Shown here one piece after another: positions 8,345 through 17,082 of a stretch of DNA of 64,000 nt (position 1 is its first letter; each line of letters opens with the position of its first letter). The position numbers were made by a program, and so were the translations under genes. The stretch covers positions 62,001 through 126,000 of the forward strand of contig NZ_BMKK01000002.1 in the NCBI RefSeq assembly GCF_014644295.1, written 5' to 3'. This DNA comes from Emticicia aquatilis (GTDB lineage: Bacteria > Bacteroidota > Bacteroidia > Cytophagales > Spirosomataceae). The notes beneath the pieces are model-generated. The model did no database searches and was not told the DNA's origin. It saw only the letters and a list, made by a program, of their open reading frames with translations.

Positions 8345-9442
8345 ATGATTAATAGAAGAGATTTTATCCAGAAAATTGCTCTTGCTTCGGGGGCAGTAAT
8401 GCTTTCTGACAAAACTTTGGCTTTTGTTGAAGAAGGTAAAAAACTGGGCATTGCTTTGGTCGGTTTGGGAAACTACGCAACCAACCAACTCGCCCCAGCA
8501 TTATTACAAACGAATCTTTGTAAACTGACTGGAATCGTTACGGGAAGCTCTGAAAAAGCCCAAATGTGGTCGAAACAATATAATATTCCACAGAAAAATA
8601 TATATAACTATCAGAATTTCGACGAAATCAGAAACAATCCTGATATTGATATTGTGTACGTAGTACTGCCAAATTCGATGCACGCCGAATTTACGATTAG
8701 AGCAGCAAAGGCTGGTAAACACGTAATTTGCGAGAAACCTATGGCAATGAATGTGCAAGAATGTAAAGATATGATAGCTGCCTGCAATGCTGCAAAAGTG
8801 CAACTTTCGGTAGGGTATAGGCTTTATTTTGAGCCACATCACCTCGAAATGAAGCGTCTTGGCACAGAAAAAGTCTATGGCGAGGTGAAAATGATAGAAA
8901 GTAGCTTAGGTTTTTCGATGGCAAATCCGAAGGTTTGGAGATTGAATAAAGCACTTGGCGGGGGAGGGGCAATCATGGATTTGGGCGTATATTGTATTCA
9001 AGGAGCAAGACGAACATTGGGAGAGTTGCCAACGGCCGTATCGGCTCAAGGATTTATTATGGATAAAACCATTTTTAAGGATATTTATGAAGGAATGACC
9101 TTTCAAATGAATTTTCCGAGTGGTGCAATTTCCAATTCAACCACTACTTACTCATCTTACGTTGATAGGCTTCATGCTACAACTGGTTGGCGATGGTTTT
9201 CGTTGAGTCCTTCATATAATGCAATCGGTACGGCTGGACAATTCTTTGATGGTGAACGCAAAGACATGAACTTTAAAGTGCTTGATTTTCAGCAGATTAA
9301 ACAAATGGATGGTTTCGCTGAAAGTATTATCAATAAACAAAAACCTGAAGCATCGGGCGAAGAGGGAATGATTGATTTGAAGATTATCGAAGCCATCAAG
9401 CAATCGGCTGAGAGTGGGAGGACGGTTAAGATTGAGTGGTAA
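8345..9442 (+). CDS. Gfo/Idh/MocA family oxidoreductase with Tat-like signal
   Basis: NAD(P)-dependent oxidoreductase of the glucose-fructose oxidoreductase family, 365 residues from the ATG at 8345. The longest frame starts 14 codons earlier, but MINRRDFIQKIALASGAVML is a twin-arginine-like signal and fits as the true N-terminus, so the protein is probably exported folded with its cofactor. The Rossmann motif is GLGNYA (40-45), and CEKPMAMN holds the conserved EKP (130-132). Periplasmic relatives act on sugars with tightly bound NADP. The substrate is unknown. The gene ends at the hairpin shared with the HU gene. Confidence 0.85.
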   Translation: MINRRDFIQKIALASGAVMLSDKTLAFVEEGKKLGIALVGLGNYATNQLAPALLQTNLCKLTGIVTGSSEKAQMWSKQYNIPQKNIYNYQNFDEIRNNPDIDIVYVVLPNSMHAEFTIRAAKAGKHVICEKPMAMNVQECKDMIAACNAAKVQLSVGYRLYFEPHHLEMKRLGTEKVYGEVKMIESSLGFSMANPKVWRLNKALGGGGAIMDLGVYCIQGARRTLGELPTAVSAQGFIMDKTIFKDIYEGMTFQMNFPSGAISNSTTTYSSYVDRLHATTGWRWFSLSPSYNAIGTAGQFFDGERKDMNFKVLDFQQIKQMDGFAESIINKQKPEASGEEGMIDLKIIEAIKQSAESGRTVKIEW

Positions 9443-9476
9443 AAAAAAAACGCAAATGATAATAATCATCTGCGTT
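9441..9476. terminator. Terminator between the oxidoreductase and HU genes
   Basis: Arms 9449-9460 and 9465-9476 form a 12-base stem with one mismatch and the loop AATA. On the minus strand the stem is followed by ten T residues, an excellent terminator for the HU gene. On the plus strand the T run is poorer. Confidence 0.75.
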
Positions 9477-9574
9477 TCGTAATTTTTGGTTCACAATCAT
9501 TTGTTGTTCTGGAATTCAACAGTTTTTACTTTTTGGGGTACGAGTGTTTTGAGTCAATAGCAATTGTCATTTAT

Positions 9575-9832
9575 TTAAAAAAACTTCGATGGTAAGAAAG
9601 CAGGTATGTAATGTTCTGCCAAATCAACAGTTTGTTTTTGTTTGATGAGCTGTACTTTTTTAGCTGCTCTTCGTTTGGTTCTGAAAGTGCCAAAGCCTTT
9701 AAATGTAACTTTGTTTCCTTTAGCAATTTCATCTTTAATTACTTCAAATAAAGCCTCGGTAATAACCGAGACCTCAGTCGCATTTATTTTGTTTCTACGA
9801 CTAATTTCTTGGTTTAAGTCTGCTCGGGTCAT
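9575..9832 (-). CDS. HU/IHF family DNA-binding protein
   Basis: A small basic protein of 85 residues with the HU fold: N-terminal helices (MTRADLNQEISRR), then VIKDEIAKGNKVTFKGFGTFRTKRRAAKK, which contains the conserved GxGTF turn and the start of the DNA-binding arm. The C-terminus (VDLAEHYIPAFLPSKFF) replaces the usual VPAFKAGK and still gives a P-A-F turn. It bends or compacts DNA as a dimer. It is monocistronic: a promoter lies at 9932-9962 and a strong terminator at 9441-9476. Confidence 0.92.
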   Translation of the reverse strand: MTRADLNQEISRRNKINATEVSVITEALFEVIKDEIAKGNKVTFKGFGTFRTKRRAAKKVQLIKQKQTVDLAEHYIPAFLPSKFF

Positions 9833-9931
9833 TGGTTGTTTTGTATAATTTTCAGCAAATGTTGATATTCATAACGGAGTTTTAGCGTTTTTTTTGTTTT
9901 TTTGTAGCAATAACCGTTATGCCTTATGAAT

Positions 9932-9962
9932 CAAAATTAATCTTCACTGTTCGCTATCACAA
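9932..9962 (-). promoter_or_regulatory. Bacteroidetes-type promoter of the HU gene
   Basis: Read on the minus strand, TTG (9960-9962) is followed after 20 bases by TAATTTTG (9932-9939), a full match to TTG-N19/20-TAnnTTTG. It lies about 100 bases before the start codon in the divergent region. Confidence 0.6.
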
Positions 9963-10057
9963 GTAAAAAAAAGGAGAGTTTATCAACTATGCAGTTTTGT
10001 AAGTGAAACCGTTAAAATTGTACATTAAAAATAAATAAGGAACCAAAACATTTTGCA

Positions 10058-10774
10058 ATGAAGATAAATACACTGATTATTGATGACAATTTAGATTGGC
10101 AAAAAATTATCAGCAAGCTCGTACAGATGAATCCTCTACTAAATTTGGTTGGAGTGTGTGATTCTGCCATGCAAGCCTATGCAAAACTGGTAGATGAAGA
10201 TATAGACTTACTCATTTGTGATATTGAGATGCCAGAAATGTCAGGGCTACAATTCGTAAAAAGTCTTCGCTCGGCACCGTTAGCGATTTTTGTTACCGCT
10301 CATCGAGATTATGCTTTAGATTGCTATGAGGTTTCTCCCGTTGACTTTTTATTAAAACCAATAGACCTCGACCGTTTCCTGCAAAGTATCGAAAAAGTAC
10401 GTCTTAAATACTTAAATCCACCCGAAATTGCAGAGATAGAACCTTATTTTTTTGTGAGAGAGAACCTCAACTATGTGCAGATACTGTACAAAGATGTGCT
10501 TTATATGAAAGCCCAAGAGAACTTCTTGCAGATTGTAACTACTACACAAAGTTTTCTGCCGATTTTATCCATTACAAAAATGGAAGAGCAGCTCAAAGGA
10601 GATAGATTCTTGCGAGTACATCGCTCTTTTTTAGTTAATCGCTCAGAAATTAGTGTTATTGGTAAAAATGAAATTACACTTTCTAACGGGCAAGTTATTC
10701 CGATTGGTGACCAATATCGCTCTCAAATCAATCGCAAACATATAGACGGAAATTTAGTTAGCAGAAATAGCTAA
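10058..10774 (+). CDS. LytTR-family response regulator
   Basis: A 238-residue two-domain regulator. The receiver (about 1-120) has D9-D10, phosphoacceptor D55 in LLICDIEMP, T in FVTAH and the LLKP lysine. A LytTR DNA-binding domain follows (about 135-233; VRENLNYVQILYKDVLYMKAQENF, FLRVHRSFLVN). It binds DNA as a dimer through beta-sheet contacts. It lies three bases upstream of a TPR histidine kinase, so the two form an operon. The partner carries a HisKA-type core rather than the LytS-type core usually paired with LytTR. Confidence 0.93.
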   Translation: MKINTLIIDDNLDWQKIISKLVQMNPLLNLVGVCDSAMQAYAKLVDEDIDLLICDIEMPEMSGLQFVKSLRSAPLAIFVTAHRDYALDCYEVSPVDFLLKPIDLDRFLQSIEKVRLKYLNPPEIAEIEPYFFVRENLNYVQILYKDVLYMKAQENFLQIVTTTQSFLPILSITKMEEQLKGDRFLRVHRSFLVNRSEISVIGKNEITLSNGQVIPIGDQYRSQINRKHIDGNLVSRNS

Positions 10775-10777
10775 ACT

Positions 10778-12667
10778 ATGAAAAATACTTTGAAAAAGCT
10801 TTTTTACATCTGCCTTTGCCATAAATATAATTTAAGTCTATGGATTATGTTTATTTGTATGAATGGATTGGCCCAGGCTCAAGATGTAACTTCCCTAAAG
10901 AATGCTTTGAAACTAACAAAGGCTGATTCTGCAAAGTGTAGGTTTTTGTATGATTTAGGAGATGCCTATGAGCGAACTCAACCCGATTCTTCCTTTTATT
11001 ATTTTACCCAATTATTAGAAATTGCGAAACGTGCTAATAACAAGAAATATGTAGCACGAGCCATGTATAAACTTGGCTACATGAATATGTATTACACAAA
11101 AGATGAAACCAAGGCATTGGAGTGGTTTAATAAAAGTATTTCGGTAGCAAAACCCATAAATGATTATTATTCATTGGCAAGATGCTATCAAATTATGGGT
11201 ATTATCTCTCTACATCAAGGAATTGGAAGTCCAATAGAGCTTTTTTATAAAGCGATTGAATTTGCTAAAAAAGATAATGATTGGCGAAGCTTAAACAATG
11301 CTTATGCGGTTCTTAGTAATTATTACTTTTCAACTCAAGACTATGATGAGGCCCTGAAATTTACCGAGTTGGCAATGCAATCAAGTCAAAAAAATGATAT
11401 AGATGAGTGGTTTGATGATGGATTAGATTATTGTGATATTCTGCTTGTTCAAGGAAAAAAAACACAAGCGTTCACCCTTGCAAAAAAATTGGAAGTTGTA
11501 AAACCTCAATTAAAAAAAACTGAAGGTGAGTTTGTTTATCTAAATAATATTGGCCGTTTAGCGATAATATTGAAAAAGTATTCAGAAGCCGAAATGTTGT
11601 TTTTGAGAAGTTTAGAGTCTGAGCGGAAAGCTATAAAAGTTGATACTTTCCATCTTAGTTTTATTTTTAAGAACTTAGAAAAACTGTATTTAGAGCAAGG
11701 TGCTTATAAAAGAGCTTATCAGGTCAGTAAAGAATTATCAAAAGTCTTGCTGTGGCTCAAAGAAAAACGCCAAACCCAAAATAGTAGGTTGGAAATGACC
11801 AAACTCAAGGCCAAATTAGATTTAGAGAAAAAAGAGATAGAAATAACACTTTTGGAAACTCAACGACAGCAACAACAAATATTTTTGATTATTGCAGGTG
11901 TAGCCGTAATGTTATTGATTGCATTTTTACTTTTTTTGCATCGAAATCAACAAAAAATTCAAGCTCAAAAAGATACTTTGAGTGAGTTAAACACCACTAA
12001 AGATAAACTTTTTGCTATTCTTTCACATGATTTACGCTCACCTGTCGCAAGTCTAAAAAACTATATGATGCTCATTAATTGGGGAGCTTTAAGTCAGAAA
12101 GAGTTTGCCGAAGCCACAAATAGACTAAATACACAACTAAGTAATGTAGGAAATAGCTTAGATAATGTTCTGAATTGGGCTATTTCGCAGATGGAAGGAT
12201 TGAAACCAAAATTAGTTAAAGTAAATGTATCTGAGATAATTGAAGAAAAAATCTCGCTGTTGCAATTTACACAAGAAGCGAAGCAGATTACAATTTACAA
12301 TCAAGTATCGCCAATTGCTGAGGTAACGTTTGATAAAAACCATTTTAGAATAATCATACGCAACTTACTTCAAAATGCTCTTAAATTTACTAAAAATGGC
12401 GGTAATATTACCTTTGAATTACATAAAAATGGCACAACTACCATTCTCACAATCACCGATGATGGCGTGGGTATTGCAAAAGATAAATTGGCCAATGTGT
12501 TTGATTTAGGAAAAAACGATTCAACCAGCGGTACTGCTCACGAGAAAGGTACAGGTTTGGGTTTAGTACTTGTGAAAGAATTAGTCGAACTTAATGGAGG
12601 AAAGATAAGCGTAGAAAGCGAACTTGGCAAAGGCACAACTTTTAGTATTTTCTGTGCAGCTTCGTAA
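10778..12667 (+). CDS. TPR-containing sensor histidine kinase
   Basis: A 629-residue membrane kinase. An N-terminal hydrophobic signal segment (LSLWIMFICMNGLAQAQ, about 20-36) exports a TPR-rich sensor region (about 50-330), followed by a coiled coil, a transmembrane helix (about 367-387) and the kinase core. The HisKA box is FAILSHDLRSP with His417. The ATPase domain has NLLQNALKFT (N box), DDGVGIAKDK (G1) and GTGLGLVLVKELV (G2). The TPR sensor probably binds a periplasmic partner protein or peptide. It follows the LytTR regulator by three bases and is its likely cognate kinase. It converges on the FUSC gene with seven bases between. Confidence 0.9.
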   Translation: MKNTLKKLFYICLCHKYNLSLWIMFICMNGLAQAQDVTSLKNALKLTKADSAKCRFLYDLGDAYERTQPDSSFYYFTQLLEIAKRANNKKYVARAMYKLGYMNMYYTKDETKALEWFNKSISVAKPINDYYSLARCYQIMGIISLHQGIGSPIELFYKAIEFAKKDNDWRSLNNAYAVLSNYYFSTQDYDEALKFTELAMQSSQKNDIDEWFDDGLDYCDILLVQGKKTQAFTLAKKLEVVKPQLKKTEGEFVYLNNIGRLAIILKKYSEAEMLFLRSLESERKAIKVDTFHLSFIFKNLEKLYLEQGAYKRAYQVSKELSKVLLWLKEKRQTQNSRLEMTKLKAKLDLEKKEIEITLLETQRQQQQIFLIIAGVAVMLLIAFLLFLHRNQQKIQAQKDTLSELNTTKDKLFAILSHDLRSPVASLKNYMMLINWGALSQKEFAEATNRLNTQLSNVGNSLDNVLNWAISQMEGLKPKLVKVNVSEIIEEKISLLQFTQEAKQITIYNQVSPIAEVTFDKNHFRIIIRNLLQNALKFTKNGGNITFELHKNGTTTILTITDDGVGIAKDKLANVFDLGKNDSTSGTAHEKGTGLGLVLVKELVELNGGKISVESELGKGTTFSIFCAAS

Positions 12668-12674
12668 ACGCTCA

Positions 12675-14846
12675 TTAAAGCTCGATTCGCTCCGAAATTT
12701 TACAAATATCATAAGCCACTTTCTGAATATTCATAAACTGTTCGGCAATCAGAATCGTACTTTCGTCAGCATCTTCTGTATTTACACTTTTGATTTTGAG
12801 TAATTGAATATTTTCCTTTACAACAAACTCACTTTTTTCGATAATCTTCATGGCTTCTTTTATCAAAACCTCAGTATTGGTAGAAATCACCTCTAAACTT
12901 TCTATGCTTGGAAGAGTATCGAAATGTTCTCTCGAATACAAGGCAAGCGTAGCCACATACGAAGAAAGCAGATGGTTGAGTACCGAGAATTTATGCACTT
13001 CTTTGATACTCATTTGTTTGTGTTTGGGTTCGGAAAACATCCGTTGAAGACCCGAAGCCAAATTGGCACTTCTGACAAAAACTTCTTTACGTACAATCTT
13101 ATACGGTACTCGTTGGTATTCTTCACCAAAGTACATTTGTGAAACTTGATGATAATATGCCAAGTTAGCTTCCAGCATTTCGATGAGCGTATTTTTGAGC
13201 TTTTTATGCTCCCAATGCGGTAAAAGTACGTAACTACCAATAAATGCCAAACCTCCACCAATAGCCGTATCATAGACACGTTCGATGAGCAAGGCACGGC
13301 TACCCATTCCTAAAAAATCAAATAGTATCAAGATAAAGGGAGTCATAAATACGACGCTGACAAGATAGGTTTTTCGTTGAAAACTATAAGTTCCGAGCAT
13401 ACATATCAATAAAATTCCGAAAAGCCAGTATCTATCAGTTACATAATTTAAGATGAGCATTCCAATCAAAGCACCTCCAATCGTACCAAAAAGCCTATCA
13501 AGATTACGTTCTTTGGTCAGACTGTAAGCTGGCTTCATGATAACCATGATAGTAAGGAGAATCCAATTACTATGCAAAAATTGGGTCGATTGAGCAATTA
13601 TGAAGCCTATTAGCATCATACCCGAAACCCTGAGAGCATGCCTGAAGTTTTCGGATTTTAGATTAAGATTATCCAAAAATGTATCTAAATCATAAACCTG
13701 ACTTGTAGTGAATGCCGTAGTTTTTAAGTCGTTTCTTGATAACTTGTGTTGTTCTTTGGCTTTAAAATAGCCATTTATTTTCTTGATTCGATTCAGAATA
13801 TTTTCAACATTTATCTCGATATTTCTTAATGCTTGTAAGCCAACTACCGAAAAATCTTCATTATTTAAGCTTAGATTCTCAATCCTACTTTTTAATTTAT
13901 CAAGTTTTCGTGGTAAAAGTAGGTTTATTTCTGGCTTGCTACCATCTTTGAGCGATTCGCTAATTTCGTCGATTTGCTCGGCTAAAAGATTAAGAATGTG
14001 TTCAAAATCTACTAAAATACCCGTGTGGTCAAACTGCTTGTGAAGTTTTTGATAGTTATAGAAAGTTGACATGATTTGCTCGTACAAATCAACCATATCC
14101 ACAAAAATAACAAGTAGAAGTCGCCCTTCTTGAGTGTTTTCTTCTACAATCTTTGGGTTTTTGAATAATTGTTCTCTAACGGCATCGAGTTTTTCATTAA
14201 CAGTTATTTGTGCTTCGATGAGTTTTTTGTAATTCTCATCATAATCCATTTCTTCTTTATAAAACCCCGATTTTATACGCATAAAAGTGGCGATTTCGGA
14301 AATGGATTCGGCCAAAGAAAGCCTTGCTAATCGGTAAGGCATAATTTGATAAATAGATAGGCTCAATAAAGCATACCAAATACCACCGAGAAAAATATAA
14401 AGTGAATAAAACAAAATTTCATTGAGCGGTCTAATATCATCAATGCCAATTATAATAACCAATAATGCCGCTACTCCCATTGAAGCTGCCCTTGCTCCAT
14501 AGACATAAAGCATTGAAAACAAGAAACTTAAAGCTACAACCAAGGCCGCCGATAGGTAAACCGAAACACTACAAAGGCTTGTAAGTAGTGAAATAATCGT
14601 AACCAAGCCAATGGTGAGAAACATGGCATTTCGTCGGTGAGAAATGGGTCCAGGAGAATCAGCAATACTTGCACAAACAGCACCTAACGAAAACGTAATA
14701 CCGATTTTGAGCAAATCAAATTGAGCAAGAATTAAGCTCGGAAGTACAACCCCAAATGTTATCCGAAGGCCATCACCGAAGTATTGGCTTAATACGAAGC
14801 CTTTGACTTCGTTTGGGATTTTTTTTGGTGAAATAGTTATTTCCAT
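12675..14846 (-). CDS. FUSC family inner-membrane protein (YccS-like)
   Basis: A 723-residue membrane protein with two clusters of transmembrane helices (about 20-165 and 395-520), each followed by a long helical cytosolic region (for example 185-390 with NLSLNNEDFSVVGLQALRNI). This duplicated layout is the YccS/YhfK/AaeB 'fusaric acid resistance-like' (FUSC) plan. Members are thought to be efflux pumps for aromatic acids, but most have no known substrate. No membrane-fusion or outer-membrane partner is adjacent. ATG start at 14846. Confidence 0.8.
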   Translation of the reverse strand: MEITISPKKIPNEVKGFVLSQYFGDGLRITFGVVLPSLILAQFDLLKIGITFSLGAVCASIADSPGPISHRRNAMFLTIGLVTIISLLTSLCSVSVYLSAALVVALSFLFSMLYVYGARAASMGVAALLVIIIGIDDIRPLNEILFYSLYIFLGGIWYALLSLSIYQIMPYRLARLSLAESISEIATFMRIKSGFYKEEMDYDENYKKLIEAQITVNEKLDAVREQLFKNPKIVEENTQEGRLLLVIFVDMVDLYEQIMSTFYNYQKLHKQFDHTGILVDFEHILNLLAEQIDEISESLKDGSKPEINLLLPRKLDKLKSRIENLSLNNEDFSVVGLQALRNIEINVENILNRIKKINGYFKAKEQHKLSRNDLKTTAFTTSQVYDLDTFLDNLNLKSENFRHALRVSGMMLIGFIIAQSTQFLHSNWILLTIMVIMKPAYSLTKERNLDRLFGTIGGALIGMLILNYVTDRYWLFGILLICMLGTYSFQRKTYLVSVVFMTPFILILFDFLGMGSRALLIERVYDTAIGGGLAFIGSYVLLPHWEHKKLKNTLIEMLEANLAYYHQVSQMYFGEEYQRVPYKIVRKEVFVRSANLASGLQRMFSEPKHKQMSIKEVHKFSVLNHLLSSYVATLALYSREHFDTLPSIESLEVISTNTEVLIKEAMKIIEKSEFVVKENIQLLKIKSVNTEDADESTILIAEQFMNIQKVAYDICKISERIEL

Positions 14847-14885
14847 GCTAAAAATTGAGTGTTAAGTAGTCAATGGTCAATATCG

Positions 14886-14901
14886 GACCGCCGAAGCGGT
14901 C
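14886..14901. repeat. Hairpin GACCGC-CGAA-GCGGTC
   Basis: A perfect six-base GC stem with a CGAA loop lies between the FUSC and hemolysin III genes, with CGGAC and GTCCG in its flanks. It resembles the GC-rich half of the element at 31837-31877 (CGGCGGACCGCTCGAC). Confidence 0.5.
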
Positions 14902-15010
14902 GACAAGTCCGCAGTAAACCAAATATTCATAGACAACAATTTAGCCGTTTAAAAAATTGTCGATTATATTTATCCATTACTTAGGTATCTGATTACCGAA
15001 ATAAAAGCTC

Positions 15011-15640
15011 TTAGACTACCACTAAAACCGCAAAATAATGGCAAAAAGCTGCAAAAAGTACAAACAAATGCCATATAAAATGATTGTAGGGAATTTTCTG
15101 ATTTTGATAGAAAACCGTGCCAACCAAATACAAGATTCCGCCTGCTGCTAATAAATAAATTGATTTGCTGGGTATTTGGTTCCAAAAATCGGTGCCAAGA
15201 AAAAATACCAAACAGCCAATAAAAATATAAATTAAAGTAGAAATTAATCGGAATTTGCCAGTAAAAAAGATTTTTTTTACAACTCCCAAGGCAATCAAAG
15301 TCCATTGAATGCCAAGAAACCATTGAGCAGTTTGGGGTGTAGTATATAGAATTACAAACGGAACGTAAGTGCCGCCAATAAGAAAGAAAATGCTGATATG
15401 GTCGAAGATTCTAAGTGTTTTTTTGACGAGTGGGTTGGCAAAAGCATGATAGAGTGTAGAAAATGTAAACATTAACAAAATGGTGCAGCAGTAAAATGCT
15501 ACACCAAAAGTCAATATTGAATGACCCTTCGGCACAACAGATGCTATTAAAACTGGTGCCGCTACCACCGTTAATAATATACCTAAGCCATGTGAAAGGG
15601 CATTGGCCATTTCGGTTTTTATTTCTGATGGAGTGTTCAT
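15011..15640 (-). CDS. Hemolysin III / PAQR family membrane protein
   Basis: A 209-residue protein with seven predicted helices. The PAQR metal-site residues are in place: a histidine in ANALSHGLG near the N-terminus, STLYHAF with downstream FDHISIFFLIGGTYVPF, and WHLFVLFAAFCHYFAV at the C-terminus. The fold is shared with adiponectin receptors and alkaline ceramidases and suggests a zinc-dependent membrane lipid amidase. Despite the family name, haemolysis is not established for most members. ATG start. Confidence 0.88.
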   Translation of the reverse strand: MNTPSEIKTEMANALSHGLGILLTVVAAPVLIASVVPKGHSILTFGVAFYCCTILLMFTFSTLYHAFANPLVKKTLRIFDHISIFFLIGGTYVPFVILYTTPQTAQWFLGIQWTLIALGVVKKIFFTGKFRLISTLIYIFIGCLVFFLGTDFWNQIPSKSIYLLAAGGILYLVGTVFYQNQKIPYNHFIWHLFVLFAAFCHYFAVLVVV

Positions 15641-15683
15641 TTAGAATATTTACGAATTTAGGATTAGGACTGTATTAAGGATT

Positions 15684-15780
15684 GATGGAACACGGATAAC
15701 ACGGATGCAAGCATCGCAGATTAGCACGGATTTTCTTAAATATCTGTGATTATCAGCGGTTTAAAATTAGCGTTCTAAAT
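15684..15780. repeat. CACGGAT-type dispersed repeat
   Basis: Direct CACGGAT units (AACACGGATAACACGGAT) begin the element. GATTAGCACGGAT at 15719-15731 and ATCTGTGATTATC at 15739-15752 are near inverted copies and could pair. It occupies the gap between the hemolysin III gene and the next gene, with no coding potential. I recognise this type from intergenic regions of other environmental Bacteroidetes (knowledge, not searched). Confidence 0.5.
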
Positions 15781-15924
15781 TATTAAAATTGAACCCTTCG
15801 TACACTCCAAACTTAGAATTACGATTGACGAATATTATATCAGATTTTTCGAAATATATCAACATTCTAAAATCGTTAATTATTATTCCGAGCATTGGTC
15901 GCTTAAATCAATTGATTGTGAATT

Positions 15925-17082
15925 TTAGTAGTCGCTGCCTGCACCGCCACCACCAAAGCTGCCTTTGCCAAAATCGGTTTTATTGGGTTGATTTGGTTGT
16001 TGCATGGCCTGATTGACAATAAATGCTTCTAAATTTTTGTATTCATTCGTTCCCATAGCTTCCGATGTAAGGCCAAATTTAGGTGATTTCAGTACACGAA
16101 TTGCCCAAACACAAAAAGCAACAAGAAGGCCACCTCCGATAGACATTGCCCATTCGAGCGGTAATACCGAAAAGTATTGTCGATACGTAAATATCGAAAA
16201 AGCGGCGGCTCCGATACCAACCAGTAGGAATTTACGGTTATGCTTTCGTAGGCCATAAATGATGTAAGCAATCGGAATAACAGTGCTGAAAAAATAAAAT
16301 AGTGCTGCATAATCAATCTGAACAGATGTTCCCAGATTGTTTAATAGGGCATTTCCTTCTCTTACAATCAGATAGTTGCCGCCAAGATAGAAAGATGCCA
16401 ATGCCAAAATTTCAATGATATTCTGACATTCATCGTGATAAACACTTATTGATTTTTCTTGCCAAAGCTTAACAAAAAAGTAGGTTCCGGCCGAAATAAT
16501 CATCAAAACGAAAGGAATAATAACTTTACCGATTGGGTTTTCGGTCACGACAACAAACCAAAGAGTGAGCCATACAATGTAGCTTACAAACGCTACAAGT
16601 GGGTCGGCATAACGAAGTACGGCAGGTATTAATAATACGAGAGCAATTACACAATAAATCCAAGCTTGAAAATCGTAGTTTGTAAAGCCTACAAATGCAC
16701 CAAATGCCGCACTCAGCATGGCATAAAGCAAGGCATTATCTACACCCGAACGATAGAAATTGTTTTTTTTGATGAAATACTCTAAAAAATAAAGGAAAAC
16801 AACTGAATAAATGAGACTAATGATGGCAAAACCAAACCGAGACTCAGAGAATATTTCGAATAAGAAAAGTGAGACAAAGCCCAAACTTGCCGAAGCTACA
16901 ATGCAAGTGAATAAAAATAATCCAATTTTTACAAAGGAATTAGACTGATGGAATCCGACTGGAAAAGCTTGAATTGCCTCCTTGCGTTGTTCGTCTGAAA
17001 TCAATTTTCTGAAATACCAATCATCAATAATTTCTTGTTTGTTGATATTTTCAACCCAAGTTTCGTTATATGCTTTTTTCAT
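15925..17082 (-). CDS. Polytopic membrane protein with glycine-rich C-terminus (DUF2157-associated)
   Basis: A 385-residue protein with about ten hydrophobic helices between residues 50 and 340. A soluble N-terminal segment (KQEIIDDWYFRKLISDEQRKEAIQ) precedes them. The tail is QPNKTDFGKGSFGGGGAGSDY, a glycine-rich end like that of TPM-domain (YgcG-type) membrane proteins. Its start overlaps the stop of the upstream DUF2157 gene by four bases, so the two are translationally coupled and likely form a complex. No catalytic motif is recognisable; function unknown. Confidence 0.75.
   Translation of the reverse strand: MKKAYNETWVENINKQEIIDDWYFRKLISDEQRKEAIQAFPVGFHQSNSFVKIGLFLFTCIVASASLGFVSLFLFEIFSESRFGFAIISLIYSVVFLYFLEYFIKKNNFYRSGVDNALLYAMLSAAFGAFVGFTNYDFQAWIYCVIALVLLIPAVLRYADPLVAFVSYIVWLTLWFVVVTENPIGKVIIPFVLMIISAGTYFFVKLWQEKSISVYHDECQNIIEILALASFYLGGNYLIVREGNALLNNLGTSVQIDYAALFYFFSTVIPIAYIIYGLRKHNRKFLLVGIGAAAFSIFTYRQYFSVLPLEWAMSIGGGLLVAFCVWAIRVLKSPKFGLTSEAMGTNEYKNLEAFIVNQAMQQPNQPNKTDFGKGSFGGGGAGSDY

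Noticed and set aside
14970-15323. 117-residue minus-strand ORF overlapping the hemolysin III gene
   Set aside because: Out-of-frame shadow with no family features; the overlapping frame has the full PAQR pattern.
15011-15640. Hemolysin as a virulence toxin
   Set aside because: The PAQR/hemolysin III family is a membrane hydrolase-like family; the name is historical.
15789-16016. 75-residue plus-strand ORF before the DUF2157-associated gene
   Set aside because: It runs through the antisense of the glycine-rich tail and lacks a promoter or family match.
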